Part shown: positions 28,585 through 35,861 of the stretch, piece after piece
How the letters are laid out: every line of letters starts with the position of its first letter
Position numbering within the stretch: the first letter of the stretch is position 1
From: an uncultured Solirubrobacterales bacterium
Lineage (GTDB): Bacteria; Actinomycetota; Thermoleophilia; Solirubrobacterales; Solirubrobacteraceae
Reading direction: 5' to 3'
DNA: 38,324 nucleotides
Assembly (NCBI GenBank): GCA_903959665.1
Contig: CAJBXY010000125.1
Location: forward strand, 1 to 38,324
Made by a program: the position numbers and the translations under genes
Notes under the pieces: model-generated
Told to the model about the DNA's origin: nothing
Seen by the model: only the letters and a program-made list of their open reading frames with translations
Database searches by the model: none

Positions 28585-29910
28585 GTGCGCCGTACGCCTG
28601 TTCTATGCGTCGCGTCGGCGCTCGTCACGCTCGCCCTCAGTGGCGCGGCGAGTGCCAATGCCTCGACGATTCACGTCCTCGACTCGAGCGGCCGCGTCAC
28701 CGTGGCCGAAAACCCGCTGATTCCGGCCGGCCCCGGCAGTGAGCTGCCCGAGTATCCGGGTCGGGCGCTGAATCTCGCCTCGTCAGCGATGCTGCCAGCC
28801 CAGACCGCCTCCTCGACGAACCTCGACGCGGCGGTCGCACGGCTCGCCTCAAACGGCGCGATCAGCGCCACGACGCGCGCGGCCTACAAGGCGGCGATCA
28901 GCAGCGCGCGCAACGCCGCCGGGCGGCTCAGCGGCCAGCGCCGCAGTGAGCTGCGCGCTGTGATCGCAAACTTTGATCGCATGGCCAAAGGCGGCTTGGC
29001 GACCGCTTCGCGGCTACCGGCGCTAACCGAGACGCTGCGCCGCAACGCACAATGGTGGACCAACGGTTCATCGCTCAGCTACGGCCAACGCGTCGGTTTT
29101 TCCGGCAGCGAGCTCGTCTGGCAGGCCTACCCCGGCCAGGGGCTGCAAATCCAGTGGCTTGGAACGTTCGGCTACATGAACGCGCTCTGGACCGCTGAAA
29201 GCAAGTCAACTGAGCTGCACAGACTGGCTCGTGAGGTCAGCGAACTGGCCGCGAGCCGCGCCGGCGGAGTCGCTTGGGAGTACCTCTTCCAGTTCGGCGG
29301 CGGTCGCCCACCGTGGGTCAGCGGCATGGCGCAGGGAACCGCAATACAGGCGCTGGCGCGCACCTCGGATCGCTTCAAGGACGCTTCGTTGATGAAACTG
29401 GCCAAGCGTGGCCTCGGCATCTATCGCACCGCCCCACCGAGCGGCGTGCGCTTGAAGTTGGCGCACGGCTCGCATTACCTCGGCTACTCCTACGCCCCGG
29501 GGCAACGGATCTACAACCAGTTCTACCAGGCGCTTCGCGGGCTCCATGACCTGGCCGACTTAAGTGGCGACAAGACGGCGCGCCGGCTCTGGCTCGAAGG
29601 CCAGACGCGCGGCCGTTACGAACTCCCCTTCTCAAATACTGGCTCATGGTCCTACTACGAGCCTGGCTCGCTCTCAACGGTTGACTACCACGAACTGCTT
29701 CGCGACTTCCTGCGCGGCCTCTGCGACGTGATGACCGCCGACCGCCAGCGTGAGACGATCGCGCTGCGCGAAAAGAAGGGCCCAGCAGCGGTCCTCACCG
29801 ACTTCAAGAACTGGCCCGATCCAGGCCCCTACTGCGTGATGACGAAACGCTACACCGACTACCTCTACAAGCGCCTCGGCACGAGCGCGCCGGCCGCCGC
29901 GCCGCGCTGA
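28585..29910 (+). CDS. Secreted D-glucuronyl C5-epimerase-domain protein
   Basis: A 441-residue exported protein. The GTG at 28585 gives a clean signal peptide: RRTPVLCVASALVTLALSGAASANA with an Ala-x-Ala type site near residue 26. The C-terminal half matches the D-glucuronyl C5-epimerase C-terminal domain by pattern: WEYLFQFGGGRPPWVSGMAQGTAIQALAR, then YNQFYQALRGLHDLADLSGD and a SNTGSWSYYEPGS segment with the aromatic active-site surroundings. In animals this fold converts glucuronate to iduronate in heparan precursors. In bacteria its substrate is poorly known. The helical N-terminal part (ARLASNGAISATTRAAYKAAI) may be a linker domain. No polysaccharide genes flank it in the window. Confidence 0.85.
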   Translation: MRRTPVLCVASALVTLALSGAASANASTIHVLDSSGRVTVAENPLIPAGPGSELPEYPGRALNLASSAMLPAQTASSTNLDAAVARLASNGAISATTRAAYKAAISSARNAAGRLSGQRRSELRAVIANFDRMAKGGLATASRLPALTETLRRNAQWWTNGSSLSYGQRVGFSGSELVWQAYPGQGLQIQWLGTFGYMNALWTAESKSTELHRLAREVSELAASRAGGVAWEYLFQFGGGRPPWVSGMAQGTAIQALARTSDRFKDASLMKLAKRGLGIYRTAPPSGVRLKLAHGSHYLGYSYAPGQRIYNQFYQALRGLHDLADLSGDKTARRLWLEGQTRGRYELPFSNTGSWSYYEPGSLSTVDYHELLRDFLRGLCDVMTADRQRETIALREKKGPAAVLTDFKNWPDPGPYCVMTKRYTDYLYKRLGTSAPAAAPR

Positions 29911-29935
29911 GCGCGGCTCTGAGTAGGGCGCCCCT

Positions 29936-29941
29936 TACTAT
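29936..29941 (+). promoter_or_regulatory. -10 element of the EVE gene (leaderless)
   Basis: TACTAT, exactly six bases before the GTG at 29948. The intervening GGAG is too close to the start to serve as a Shine-Dalgarno. Confidence 0.45.
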
Positions 29942-29947
29942 GGAGCT

Positions 29948-30412
29948 GTGCCCGAAGCGCCAACCACATGGATCCTCACCGGCTCGGTCGACAACTTCGC
30001 GGTCACCGGCGAGCTCGGCTTCAAGCTGATCGGCTTCAAGGAACGGCGGCGCAAACAGGCGCTGACGATGGAGATCGGCGACCGAATTATTTTCTACCTG
30101 ACGAAGGTGATGGCCTTCGGTGGCTCGGTGATCATCACATCCGACCTGTTTGAGGACCGCGACCCGCTATGGCCGGGTAAGCCGGGCAGCCCTGACCCCT
30201 ACCCTTGGCGCCGTGAGACCGAGCCCGAACTGGCCTTGGCCGAAGCCGACTGGGTTCCCGCCGAGAGCGTCAAAGACGATCTCGAACACATCGCCAAGTG
30301 GCCCGCGGAACATTGGAAGCTGGCCTTCCAAGGCCAGCTGAGGACAATCAGCGACGCCGACAGCGACCTGCTGATGGAGCGAATGCGGGTAGCGGCCGGC
30401 GCGGCGGCGTGA
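29948..30412 (+). CDS. EVE domain protein
   Basis: A 154-residue PUA-like protein. The EVE fold is recognisable from TTWILTGSVDNFAVTGELGFKLIGFKE, the basic patch RRRKQAL, and the GDRIIFYLTKVMAFGGSVIITSDLFED strand pair, followed by a WPAEHWKLAFQGQLRTISDADSDLLM end. EVE proteins bind modified bases or RNA, and some are specificity modules of methyl-directed restriction; others stand alone. This one is a single-domain form with no nuclease. GTG start; its stop overlaps the next gene by four bases (GTGA), tying it to a four-helix membrane protein. Confidence 0.85.
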   Translation: MPEAPTTWILTGSVDNFAVTGELGFKLIGFKERRRKQALTMEIGDRIIFYLTKVMAFGGSVIITSDLFEDRDPLWPGKPGSPDPYPWRRETEPELALAEADWVPAESVKDDLEHIAKWPAEHWKLAFQGQLRTISDADSDLLMERMRVAAGAAA

Positions 30413-31128
30413 GCACGGCCGCGCCGCGGCTGCGCGGCGCGTGGCAGACGCTCTACGGCGAGCAGAGACTGGCTATCGGTGCGGCGATTGGCCTGCTGCT
30501 CTCGATGCTGCTGCCGTGGTATCAGCAGAGCGGTTTCATCACGCGCCCTGGGCAGGCGCCAACCGAGCTGAGCGACTCCTTCAACGCCTTTCAGAGTTGG
30601 GGCTTCGTCGAGGCTTCGGTGCTGCTGGTGGCCCTCGGCGTTCTTGCGCTCTGCGCCGCGCGCGCCGATCGCCGCGCCTTCCACCTTCCCGGCGGCGACG
30701 GGATCGTGCTGATGGCGGCCGGCGCATGGGTGATGTTCCTGATCTTCTACCGACAGCTCGACCGCCCGAGTGGCAATGACTCCGGCGTCCTAAGGCCAAT
30801 CGGCAGCCCCTCGTGGGGTGAAGTTGGCGTCGACTGGGGGATCTTCGTCGCATTCCTGCTCGGCGCAGTGATCGTCTACGCCGGTTGGCAGATGCGCGCC
30901 CACCACCGCCCCGAGCCGCTGCTTGACGGTGACGACCCGCACTCCGCAGCGGTCGAAGGCGATCCAAACTCTGTCGCCAGCACGGTTCCGCTGAGCAAAC
31001 CCCAGGCTTCAGGGAAGCCGCCCGCAGCCGCGCCACGATCTCCCCCAGCGACGAAGCCGAACGCCGCCCCGGCGCCGCTCGAGGGCCAGCTTTCGTTTGA
31101 AGACACCGACAAAAAGCCGGGCGGTTAG
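30409..31128 (+). CDS. Four-helix membrane protein with disordered Pro/Ala tail
   Basis: A 239-residue membrane protein starting at the GTG that overlaps the EVE stop. Four hydrophobic segments are visible: AIGAAIGLLLSMLLPWY, ASVLLVALGVLALCAA, GIVLMAAGAWVMFLIFY and WGIFVAFLLGAVIVYAGWQM. The loop after helix 1 (YQQSGFITRPGQAP) and the one after helix 3 (RQLDRPSGNDSG) are polar, and residues about 165-239 form a Pro/Ala/Ser-rich cytoplasmic tail ending in LEGQLSFEDTDKK. I do not recognise a named family. Coupling to the EVE gene and the MoxR/VWA genes downstream is the only clue. Confidence 0.8.
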   Translation: MSTAAPRLRGAWQTLYGEQRLAIGAAIGLLLSMLLPWYQQSGFITRPGQAPTELSDSFNAFQSWGFVEASVLLVALGVLALCAARADRRAFHLPGGDGIVLMAAGAWVMFLIFYRQLDRPSGNDSGVLRPIGSPSWGEVGVDWGIFVAFLLGAVIVYAGWQMRAHHRPEPLLDGDDPHSAAVEGDPNSVASTVPLSKPQASGKPPAAAPRSPPATKPNAAPAPLEGQLSFEDTDKKPGG

Positions 31129-31158
31129 GGGGCTGCAGGGCTTTCGGCCCGCGCAACC

Positions 31159-31164
31159 TATTAT
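31159..31164 (+). promoter_or_regulatory. -10 element of the MoxR-VWA unit (near-leaderless)
   Basis: TATTAT, a near-consensus -10, nine bases before the ATG at 31174 in the 45-base gap after the membrane protein gene. No Shine-Dalgarno is visible. Confidence 0.5.
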
Positions 31165-31173
31165 CCGCAGACG

Positions 31174-32076
31174 ATGTCAACCACGCCCGACCGCCCAGAA
31201 GAGATCAGCTCCGGCCTAGTCGAGGTCGGATACCTGCCGGACGCGGCAACCTCGCTGGTCGCCTTCCTCGCGATCAAGCTCGGCAAGCCGATCCTCGTTG
31301 AAGGCCCGGCCGGTGTCGGCAAGACGCAGCTGGCAAAGTCGCTGGCCGAAACGCTCGGCCGCGAACTGGTTCGTCTGCAGTGCTACGAAGGACTCGACGA
31401 AGCGAAGGCGCTCTACGAGTGGAACTACCGCAAGCAACTGCTGCGAATCCAAGCTGAAGCGCAGGACACAGGCTGGCAGGAGGTGCAGGACGACATCTTC
31501 GGCGAGGACTTCCTGCTCGAGCGGCCGTTGATGACGGCGATCGCTTCGCCCGACCCGGTAGTGCTGCTGATCGACGAGATCGACAAGACCGACCAAGAGT
31601 TCGAAGCGATGCTGCTGGAGCTGCTCTCCGACTTTCAGATCTCAATCCCTGAGCTTGGACGGATCGAAGCGAGCACGATGCCGCTCGTGCTGCTGACCTC
31701 AAACAATTCGCGCGAACTGACCGAGGCGCTCAAGCGCCGCTGCCTCTACCTCTGGATCGACTACCCGTCGCTCGAGCATGAGCTTGAAATCGTTCGTCTC
31801 CACGCGCCTGAGCTGGACGAGAAGATCTCCCGCCGGCTCGTCGAAGTGGTCGCGATGGTCCGTGAGCTTGACCTCAAGAAACCGCCGTCGATCGCCGAGT
31901 CGATCGACTGGGCGCGGGCGCTGCTGCTGCTCGGCGCAACCGACATCGACACGAAGACCTTCAACGAGACGATGTCGATCATCGTCAAACACCGCACCGA
32001 CATCGACATCGTCGCTGAGCGCGTCGGCGTGAAGCTCGACAGCGACGGGGACGGCAGCGGTGCCGCCGCCTCCTGA
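31174..32076 (+). CDS. MoxR-family AAA+ ATPase (CoxD-like)
   Basis: A 300-residue AAA+ ATPase of the MoxR type that usually acts as a chaperone or metal/cofactor-insertion motor with a VWA partner. Walker A is EGPAGVGKTQ (about 43-52), Walker B is VVLLIDEIDK (129-138), sensor 1 lies in LVLLTSNNSREL, and the arginine finger region is EALKRRCLYLWIDYP. The C-terminal lid holds SIAESIDWARALLLLG, a MoxR signature. The next gene starts 17 bases before its end, so the two form a unit. It resembles CoxD of CO dehydrogenase clusters, but no Cox structural genes are present. Confidence 0.93.
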   Translation: MSTTPDRPEEISSGLVEVGYLPDAATSLVAFLAIKLGKPILVEGPAGVGKTQLAKSLAETLGRELVRLQCYEGLDEAKALYEWNYRKQLLRIQAEAQDTGWQEVQDDIFGEDFLLERPLMTAIASPDPVVLLIDEIDKTDQEFEAMLLELLSDFQISIPELGRIEASTMPLVLLTSNNSRELTEALKRRCLYLWIDYPSLEHELEIVRLHAPELDEKISRRLVEVVAMVRELDLKKPPSIAESIDWARALLLLGATDIDTKTFNETMSIIVKHRTDIDIVAERVGVKLDSDGDGSGAAAS

Positions 32077-33517
32077 CAAGCGTCCGTCGCGCGAGGCATC
32101 ACGGCGCGCCGCGCTCTTCTCCGAGCCGCTGGCAAACCCGCTCGATGCCGGCCTCACTGCGCATCTCGTCGAATTTGGCGAGGAGCTGCGCGGCGAGGGA
32201 GTAGCGCTCGGCACGAGCGAGCTGCTCGACGCATTCAGCGCGCTTCCCGAGGTAGCTTGGAATGAGCCGACGCTCTTCCGCGAAACGCTCGCTGCGACGC
32301 TCGCCAAGTCGCCCGAGGACCGCGCAATTTTCGACCTCGTCTTCGAGCGCTTCTTCTTTCGCGCTACAGAGCTGGCGGCCCTGAACACCGGAATCGGCGA
32401 AGCGGGCAGCGGCAGCGGTGATGGCGAAGGCAGCGCCGAGATCGACATTGAGGCGCTGCGTGAACAGATTGCCCGCGCGATCGCCGAGCAGAACGAAGGA
32501 GCGCTGCGCGACCTTGCACGGCTCGCGATAGCGGCATTCGCCCAGCCCGGAGAGGGCTCCGGCGTGCTTGGCGTTGACGTCCAAAGGATTCGCCGCTCGC
32601 TGGGTTTGCGAACCGACCCTCAAGGCGACGTTCCAGAGGACGATCCGCGCGCCGAAGGGCTGCCGCGCGAGGGGATCCGCCGCTTTGAGCAGCTGCTGCG
32701 CCAAGAGCTCGAGCGCCAACAGATTGAACGCACCTCAACGCTACCGGCGGCGCGGCCGCTGCACGAGCTCGACCGCGCACTGCCGAGCGGCCCGCTGCAG
32801 GACCTCGCCAGCGTCCACCGCGTAGTCACGCAGCTGAAGCGAAGGTTGAAAACGCAAGGCCAAGAGCACCGCGGCCACCGCCGCCATGCGCACGTCGACA
32901 TCCGCCGCACGATGCGCGCCTCGCTACAGACAGGCGGCGTTCCGATCACGCTGCGCTACCGCCCGGTGCGCCCGCGCCGCCCGGAGCTGTTCGTTATCTG
33001 CGACGTCTCCACCAGCGTCACCAGCGCCTCGGTTTTCTTCCTCTCGGTGATGCACGCGCTACACGACTCATTCCGCAAGATGCGCTCGTTCGTCTTCATC
33101 GAGCGCGTCAGCGAAGTGACCGAGGTGTTCGAACGCGAGCGCGACTTCAAGGCCGTAAGCGAGGCGATCGCGCGTGACGCCGGCGTAGCCGACATCTCCG
33201 GATACACCGACTACGGCCGTGTTTGGGGCGAGCTGCTTGAACAGATCCAAGATGAGCTGCACCCGCGCGCGACGGTGATTGTTCTCGGCGACGCTCGCAC
33301 CAACGGGCGCGCGCCCGGCGCCGACCTTTTCGCCCAGATCGCCGCGCGAGCCGGCCGCACCTACTGGCTAAACCCAGAGCCGCGGCTCTACTGGAATTAC
33401 GGCGACTCGGTGATCGACAGCTACGCCCAATACTGCGAGGCCTACGAGTGCTGGACGACCGCCCAACTCGAGAACTTCGTCAAGGTGCTTACCGCACCCG
33501 AAGCTACGCGGCCTTAG
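32060..33517 (+). CDS. VWA domain protein (CoxE-like)
   Basis: A 485-residue protein with an N-terminal helical region (residues about 30-250) and a C-terminal von Willebrand A domain. The MIDAS motif is intact: Asp315, Ser317, Ser319 in FVICDVSTSVTSAS, with later threonine and aspartate positions in DISGYTDYGRVW and VIVLGDARTNGR. A basic stretch (QGQEHRGHRRHAHVDIRRTMRASLQTGG) precedes the VWA. CoxE-type proteins work with a MoxR ATPase to mature metalloenzymes. GTG start within the end of the MoxR gene (17-base overlap) shows coupling. It converges with the next gene, overlapping by four bases. Confidence 0.92.
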   Translation: MPPPPDKRPSREASRRAALFSEPLANPLDAGLTAHLVEFGEELRGEGVALGTSELLDAFSALPEVAWNEPTLFRETLAATLAKSPEDRAIFDLVFERFFFRATELAALNTGIGEAGSGSGDGEGSAEIDIEALREQIARAIAEQNEGALRDLARLAIAAFAQPGEGSGVLGVDVQRIRRSLGLRTDPQGDVPEDDPRAEGLPREGIRRFEQLLRQELERQQIERTSTLPAARPLHELDRALPSGPLQDLASVHRVVTQLKRRLKTQGQEHRGHRRHAHVDIRRTMRASLQTGGVPITLRYRPVRPRRPELFVICDVSTSVTSASVFFLSVMHALHDSFRKMRSFVFIERVSEVTEVFERERDFKAVSEAIARDAGVADISGYTDYGRVWGELLEQIQDELHPRATVIVLGDARTNGRAPGADLFAQIAARAGRTYWLNPEPRLYWNYGDSVIDSYAQYCEAYECWTTAQLENFVKVLTAPEATRP

Positions 33518-33861
33518 AGGCTCAACCCAAGGGCACGGGCAGCCCCGACCCACGCCGCGTACGCGACGGCGGTGACGCAGCAAGCGATCAACAACGCCGG
33601 CACGAAGCCAAGCCCACTGCGCAGCCCAACCGGCAGCGCAACGAAGAAGACGAGAGAGGGAACAATTACCCAAAGAATCGACCAGGAGAGCGAGATGATC
33701 TGCTCGCTATCACCGGTGTCGCGATAGAGCCAGACGATCGCGAGGATTGAAGTCAGTGGTAACGAGATGATGATCGCTCCGAGCAGCGTCGAGCGGCGCG
33801 CGGCCTCGCTAGCGGCAGCGATGATGATCCCGGAGACCAAAGCTTTGACGATCACGTACAC
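33514..33861 (-). CDS. Small membrane protein, DUF3147-like
   Basis: A 115-residue membrane protein with four hydrophobic stretches (IVKALVSGIIIAAASEAA, TLLGAIIISLPLTSILAIVWLY, ISLSWSILWVIVPSLVFFVALPVGL, FVPALLIACCVTAVAYAAWVG) and conserved features of DUF3147: the KALVSG start, the SLPLTS turn and the W-Y-R-D segment. GTG start. It lies 33 bases after the monooxygenase stop on the same strand and may be cotranscribed with it. Function unknown. Confidence 0.8.
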   Translation of the reverse strand: MYVIVKALVSGIIIAAASEAARRSTLLGAIIISLPLTSILAIVWLYRDTGDSEQIISLSWSILWVIVPSLVFFVALPVGLRSGLGFVPALLIACCVTAVAYAAWVGAARALGLSL

Positions 33862-33894
33862 GGCCTCAACCGTGGCTAGCGCGGCGGACGGAAG

Positions 33895-35382
33895 CTAGGA
33901 GGCAACCGGCACGCGGCCGCGGGCGCTTGCGACGCGCTCGAACTTGAGCGCGCCGTCTGCGGTGAGCTCGCTGGCCAGCTCGCGCTGATCGCGCGCGAGG
34001 TCCTGGCTCATCTCCCAGTGCTCGATCGAGCCTTGGCGCGGGAAGAGGTGGAGCGAGCGGCTTACGTAACCGGCGCCGAAGTCGAGCATTGGCCGGGTCT
34101 CCTGCGACGGGTCTGGATTGACCGCCGTACAGGAATTGAAGCCACAGCGATCCATGTAGGCCAGCACACGCCAGACGTAGTCGATCACGATGCCGACCTT
34201 GAGCGTTAGTGAGACGTTGTAGTTGCCGATCGCGAAGGCGAAGTTCGGAACCTCACTGAGCATCGCCCCCTTGTAGACGAGCGCCTCGGGCAGATCGACG
34301 CCGCGACCGTCGACGCTCAGCTCGATGCCGCCCAATGCGAGCAGCTCGAGCCCTGTTGCGGTGACGATGATCTCGGCCTCGAGCCGCTCGCCGCTGACCA
34401 GCTCAATTCCATCGTCGCTAAAGCTGGCGATCTGGTCGGTGACGACCGAGCAATCCCCGCGCGAGAGACTCTTGAAGAAATCGCCGCTGGGAACTGCGCA
34501 GAGGCGCTGGTCCCACGGGTCGTAATCGGGCGCGAAGTGACGGTCGATCTCGTAATCGGCCGGCAGCTGCTGCTTCAGCGACCAGCGCAGGAAGCCCTTG
34601 ACGAGATTCGGCCTCGACTGGGCGAGGCTGAAGACGAAGCGTTGGCGCCAGATGTTCTTGCGGCGCGTGATGCTCGCGGCCATCTCCTCGGGCAGCAGGC
34701 GATTGAGCAGGTTGGCGAGCGCGTCCTTGCGCGGCACGCTGATCACGTAGCTCGGCGAGCGCTGCAGCATCGTCACGTGGGCGGCCTGCTCGGCGAGCGC
34801 GGGAACGAGCGTGACGGCTGTCGCGCCGCTGCCGATCACGACGACGCGCTTGCCGGCGTAGTCAAGATCCTCGGGCCAATCCTGCGGGTGGATGATCTGC
34901 CCGGCGAAGCGCTCCTGGCCTTCGAAGTGGGGCTGGTAACCGTGGTCGTAACGGAAGTAGCCGCTGGCGCAGAAGAGCCAACCGCAGGTCATCGTGGTCT
35001 CGCGGCCATCGATCGTTGCTTCAACGGTCCAGAGCGCCTCGTCACTCTCCCAGGCCGCGCCGGTGACTTGGCAGCCGTAGCGGATGTTGCCGTCAACGCC
35101 GTACTCGGCGGCGGTATCGCGGATGTACTGGAGAACTTCGGGGCCGTCAACGATCGCGTTCTCGCCGGTCCAAGGCCTGAACTGGTAGCCGAGCGTGTGA
35201 AGGTCGGAGTCGGAGCGAACCCCGGGGTAGCGGAAGAGATCCCAGGTGCCGCCGATCGCGTCACGAGCCTCAAGGATTGCGTAGCTCTTCTGCGGCAGAT
35301 CCTCGGTCAGGCGGCAGGCGGCGCCGATTCCGGAGATCCCGGCGCCGATGATCAAGACATCGACGTGGCTGGGGTGCTCCAT
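33895..35382 (-). CDS. Flavin-containing (Baeyer-Villiger type) monooxygenase
   Basis: A 495-residue class B flavoprotein that uses FAD and NADPH to insert oxygen into ketones or oxygenate heteroatoms. Two Rossmann motifs are visible: GAGISG at 13-18 for FAD (followed by GGTWDLFRYPGVRSDSD) and GSGATA at 184-189 for NADPH. The Baeyer-Villiger fingerprint F-x-G-x3-H-x3-W-P is complete at 159-170 (FAGQIIHPQDWP). FMOs without the final W-P are thereby less likely. Substrate is unknown. The ATG has TAGGAT six bases upstream, and a strong hairpin after cspA insulates it from that gene. Confidence 0.93.
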   Translation of the reverse strand: MEHPSHVDVLIIGAGISGIGAACRLTEDLPQKSYAILEARDAIGGTWDLFRYPGVRSDSDLHTLGYQFRPWTGENAIVDGPEVLQYIRDTAAEYGVDGNIRYGCQVTGAAWESDEALWTVEATIDGRETTMTCGWLFCASGYFRYDHGYQPHFEGQERFAGQIIHPQDWPEDLDYAGKRVVVIGSGATAVTLVPALAEQAAHVTMLQRSPSYVISVPRKDALANLLNRLLPEEMAASITRRKNIWRQRFVFSLAQSRPNLVKGFLRWSLKQQLPADYEIDRHFAPDYDPWDQRLCAVPSGDFFKSLSRGDCSVVTDQIASFSDDGIELVSGERLEAEIIVTATGLELLALGGIELSVDGRGVDLPEALVYKGAMLSEVPNFAFAIGNYNVSLTLKVGIVIDYVWRVLAYMDRCGFNSCTAVNPDPSQETRPMLDFGAGYVSRSLHLFPRQGSIEHWEMSQDLARDQRELASELTADGALKFERVASARGRVPVAS

Positions 35383-35388
35383 CGGCCA

Positions 35389-35394
35389 ATCCTA
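35389..35394 (-). promoter_or_regulatory. -10 element of the monooxygenase gene (leaderless)
   Basis: TAGGAT on the minus strand, exactly six bases before the ATG at 35382. Its AGGA could be mistaken for a Shine-Dalgarno. Confidence 0.45.
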
Positions 35395-35412
35395 CTAGCG
35401 CCCTTGAAACGA

Positions 35413-35440
35413 CAACGGGCCGCCCGAAGGCGACCCGTTG
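35413..35440 (-). terminator. Strong hairpin terminator after cspA
   Basis: A 12-bp stem (CAACGGGTCGCC paired with GGCGGCCCGTTG, one G-T pair) closed by a TTCG tetraloop, followed by TCGTTT on the minus strand. The U-tract is short but the stem is by far the most stable in the window. Confidence 0.8.
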
Positions 35441-35478
35441 CAAAGACTCCATCTGTGGCCGCTAGGGCCACGGGGCCT

Positions 35479-35682
35479 TTAGATCGTGCGCACGTCCTTA
35501 GCGCTCGGACCCTTCGGGCCCTCTTCTGATTCGAACTCCACCTTTGCGCCTTCAGCAAGGGACTTGTAGCCCTCGCCCATGATCGCTGAGTGGTGCACGA
35601 ACAGATCCTTACCGGCTTCATCAGGCGTAATAAACCCGAAGCCCTTTTCATCACTAAACCACTTGACTGTTCCAGTCGCCAT
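35479..35682 (-). CDS. Cold shock protein (CspA family)
   Basis: A 67-residue single cold-shock domain. RNP1 is KGFGFITPD and RNP2 is DLFVHHSAI, with the KWFSDEKGFGF start typical of the family; the rest is GAKVEFESEEGPKGPSAKDVR. It binds single-stranded RNA and DNA and melts RNA structure. The gene is monocistronic with its own promoter (about 35795-35822), a leader of about 105 bases, a perfect Shine-Dalgarno (GGAGG at 35695-35691, 8 bases before the ATG) that can be buried in a hairpin, and a strong terminator. Confidence 0.97.
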   Translation of the reverse strand: MATGTVKWFSDEKGFGFITPDEAGKDLFVHHSAIMGEGYKSLAEGAKVEFESEEGPKGPSAKDVRTI

Positions 35683-35691
35683 CGAAATAAC

Positions 35692-35724
35692 CTCCGCGGC
35701 GTTATGTGCTGCTTACTCGCGGAG
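35692..35724 (-). promoter_or_regulatory. Shine-Dalgarno-sequestering hairpin in the cspA leader
   Basis: On the minus strand CTCCGCG (35724-35718) pairs perfectly with CGCGGAG (35698-35692) across a 19-base loop. The second arm contains most of the GGAGG Shine-Dalgarno of cspA. A second hairpin (TCGCGC-ATAA-GCGCGA, 35765-35780) lies further up the leader. Confidence 0.55.
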
Positions 35725-35794
35725 ACGCTCTGAGGCAATCGTGCGGGCGCTGGCACTGCTTTCATCGCGCTTATGCGCGACATTGACCCTTCAA

Positions 35795-35822
35795 ACGGTA
35801 GCAGGCAGGCGCTTTTGCGCAA
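35795..35822 (-). promoter_or_regulatory. cspA promoter
   Basis: The minus strand reads TTGCGC (35822-35817), 16 bases, TACCGT (35800-35795), giving a start near 35788 and a leader of about 105 bases. The -35 lies inside a GCGC-AAAA-GCGC inverted repeat. The divergent lipoprotein gene shares this 179-base gap; its best -10 candidate is TATCGT, 12 bases before its ATG. Confidence 0.5.
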
Positions 35823-35861
35823 GGCACCATCTTTCAGCGGCGTTATCGTGATGGCTGCTCG

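Noticed and set aside
29948..33517. EVE + MoxR + VWA as an anti-phage defence system
   Set aside because: No nuclease, methyltransferase, toxin or other effector is present, and there are no mobile-element marks; MoxR/VWA pairs are common in enzyme maturation.
34537..35529. Plus-strand open frame opposite the monooxygenase (330 codons)
   Set aside because: Antisense shadow of a protein with intact FAD, NADPH and Baeyer-Villiger motifs.
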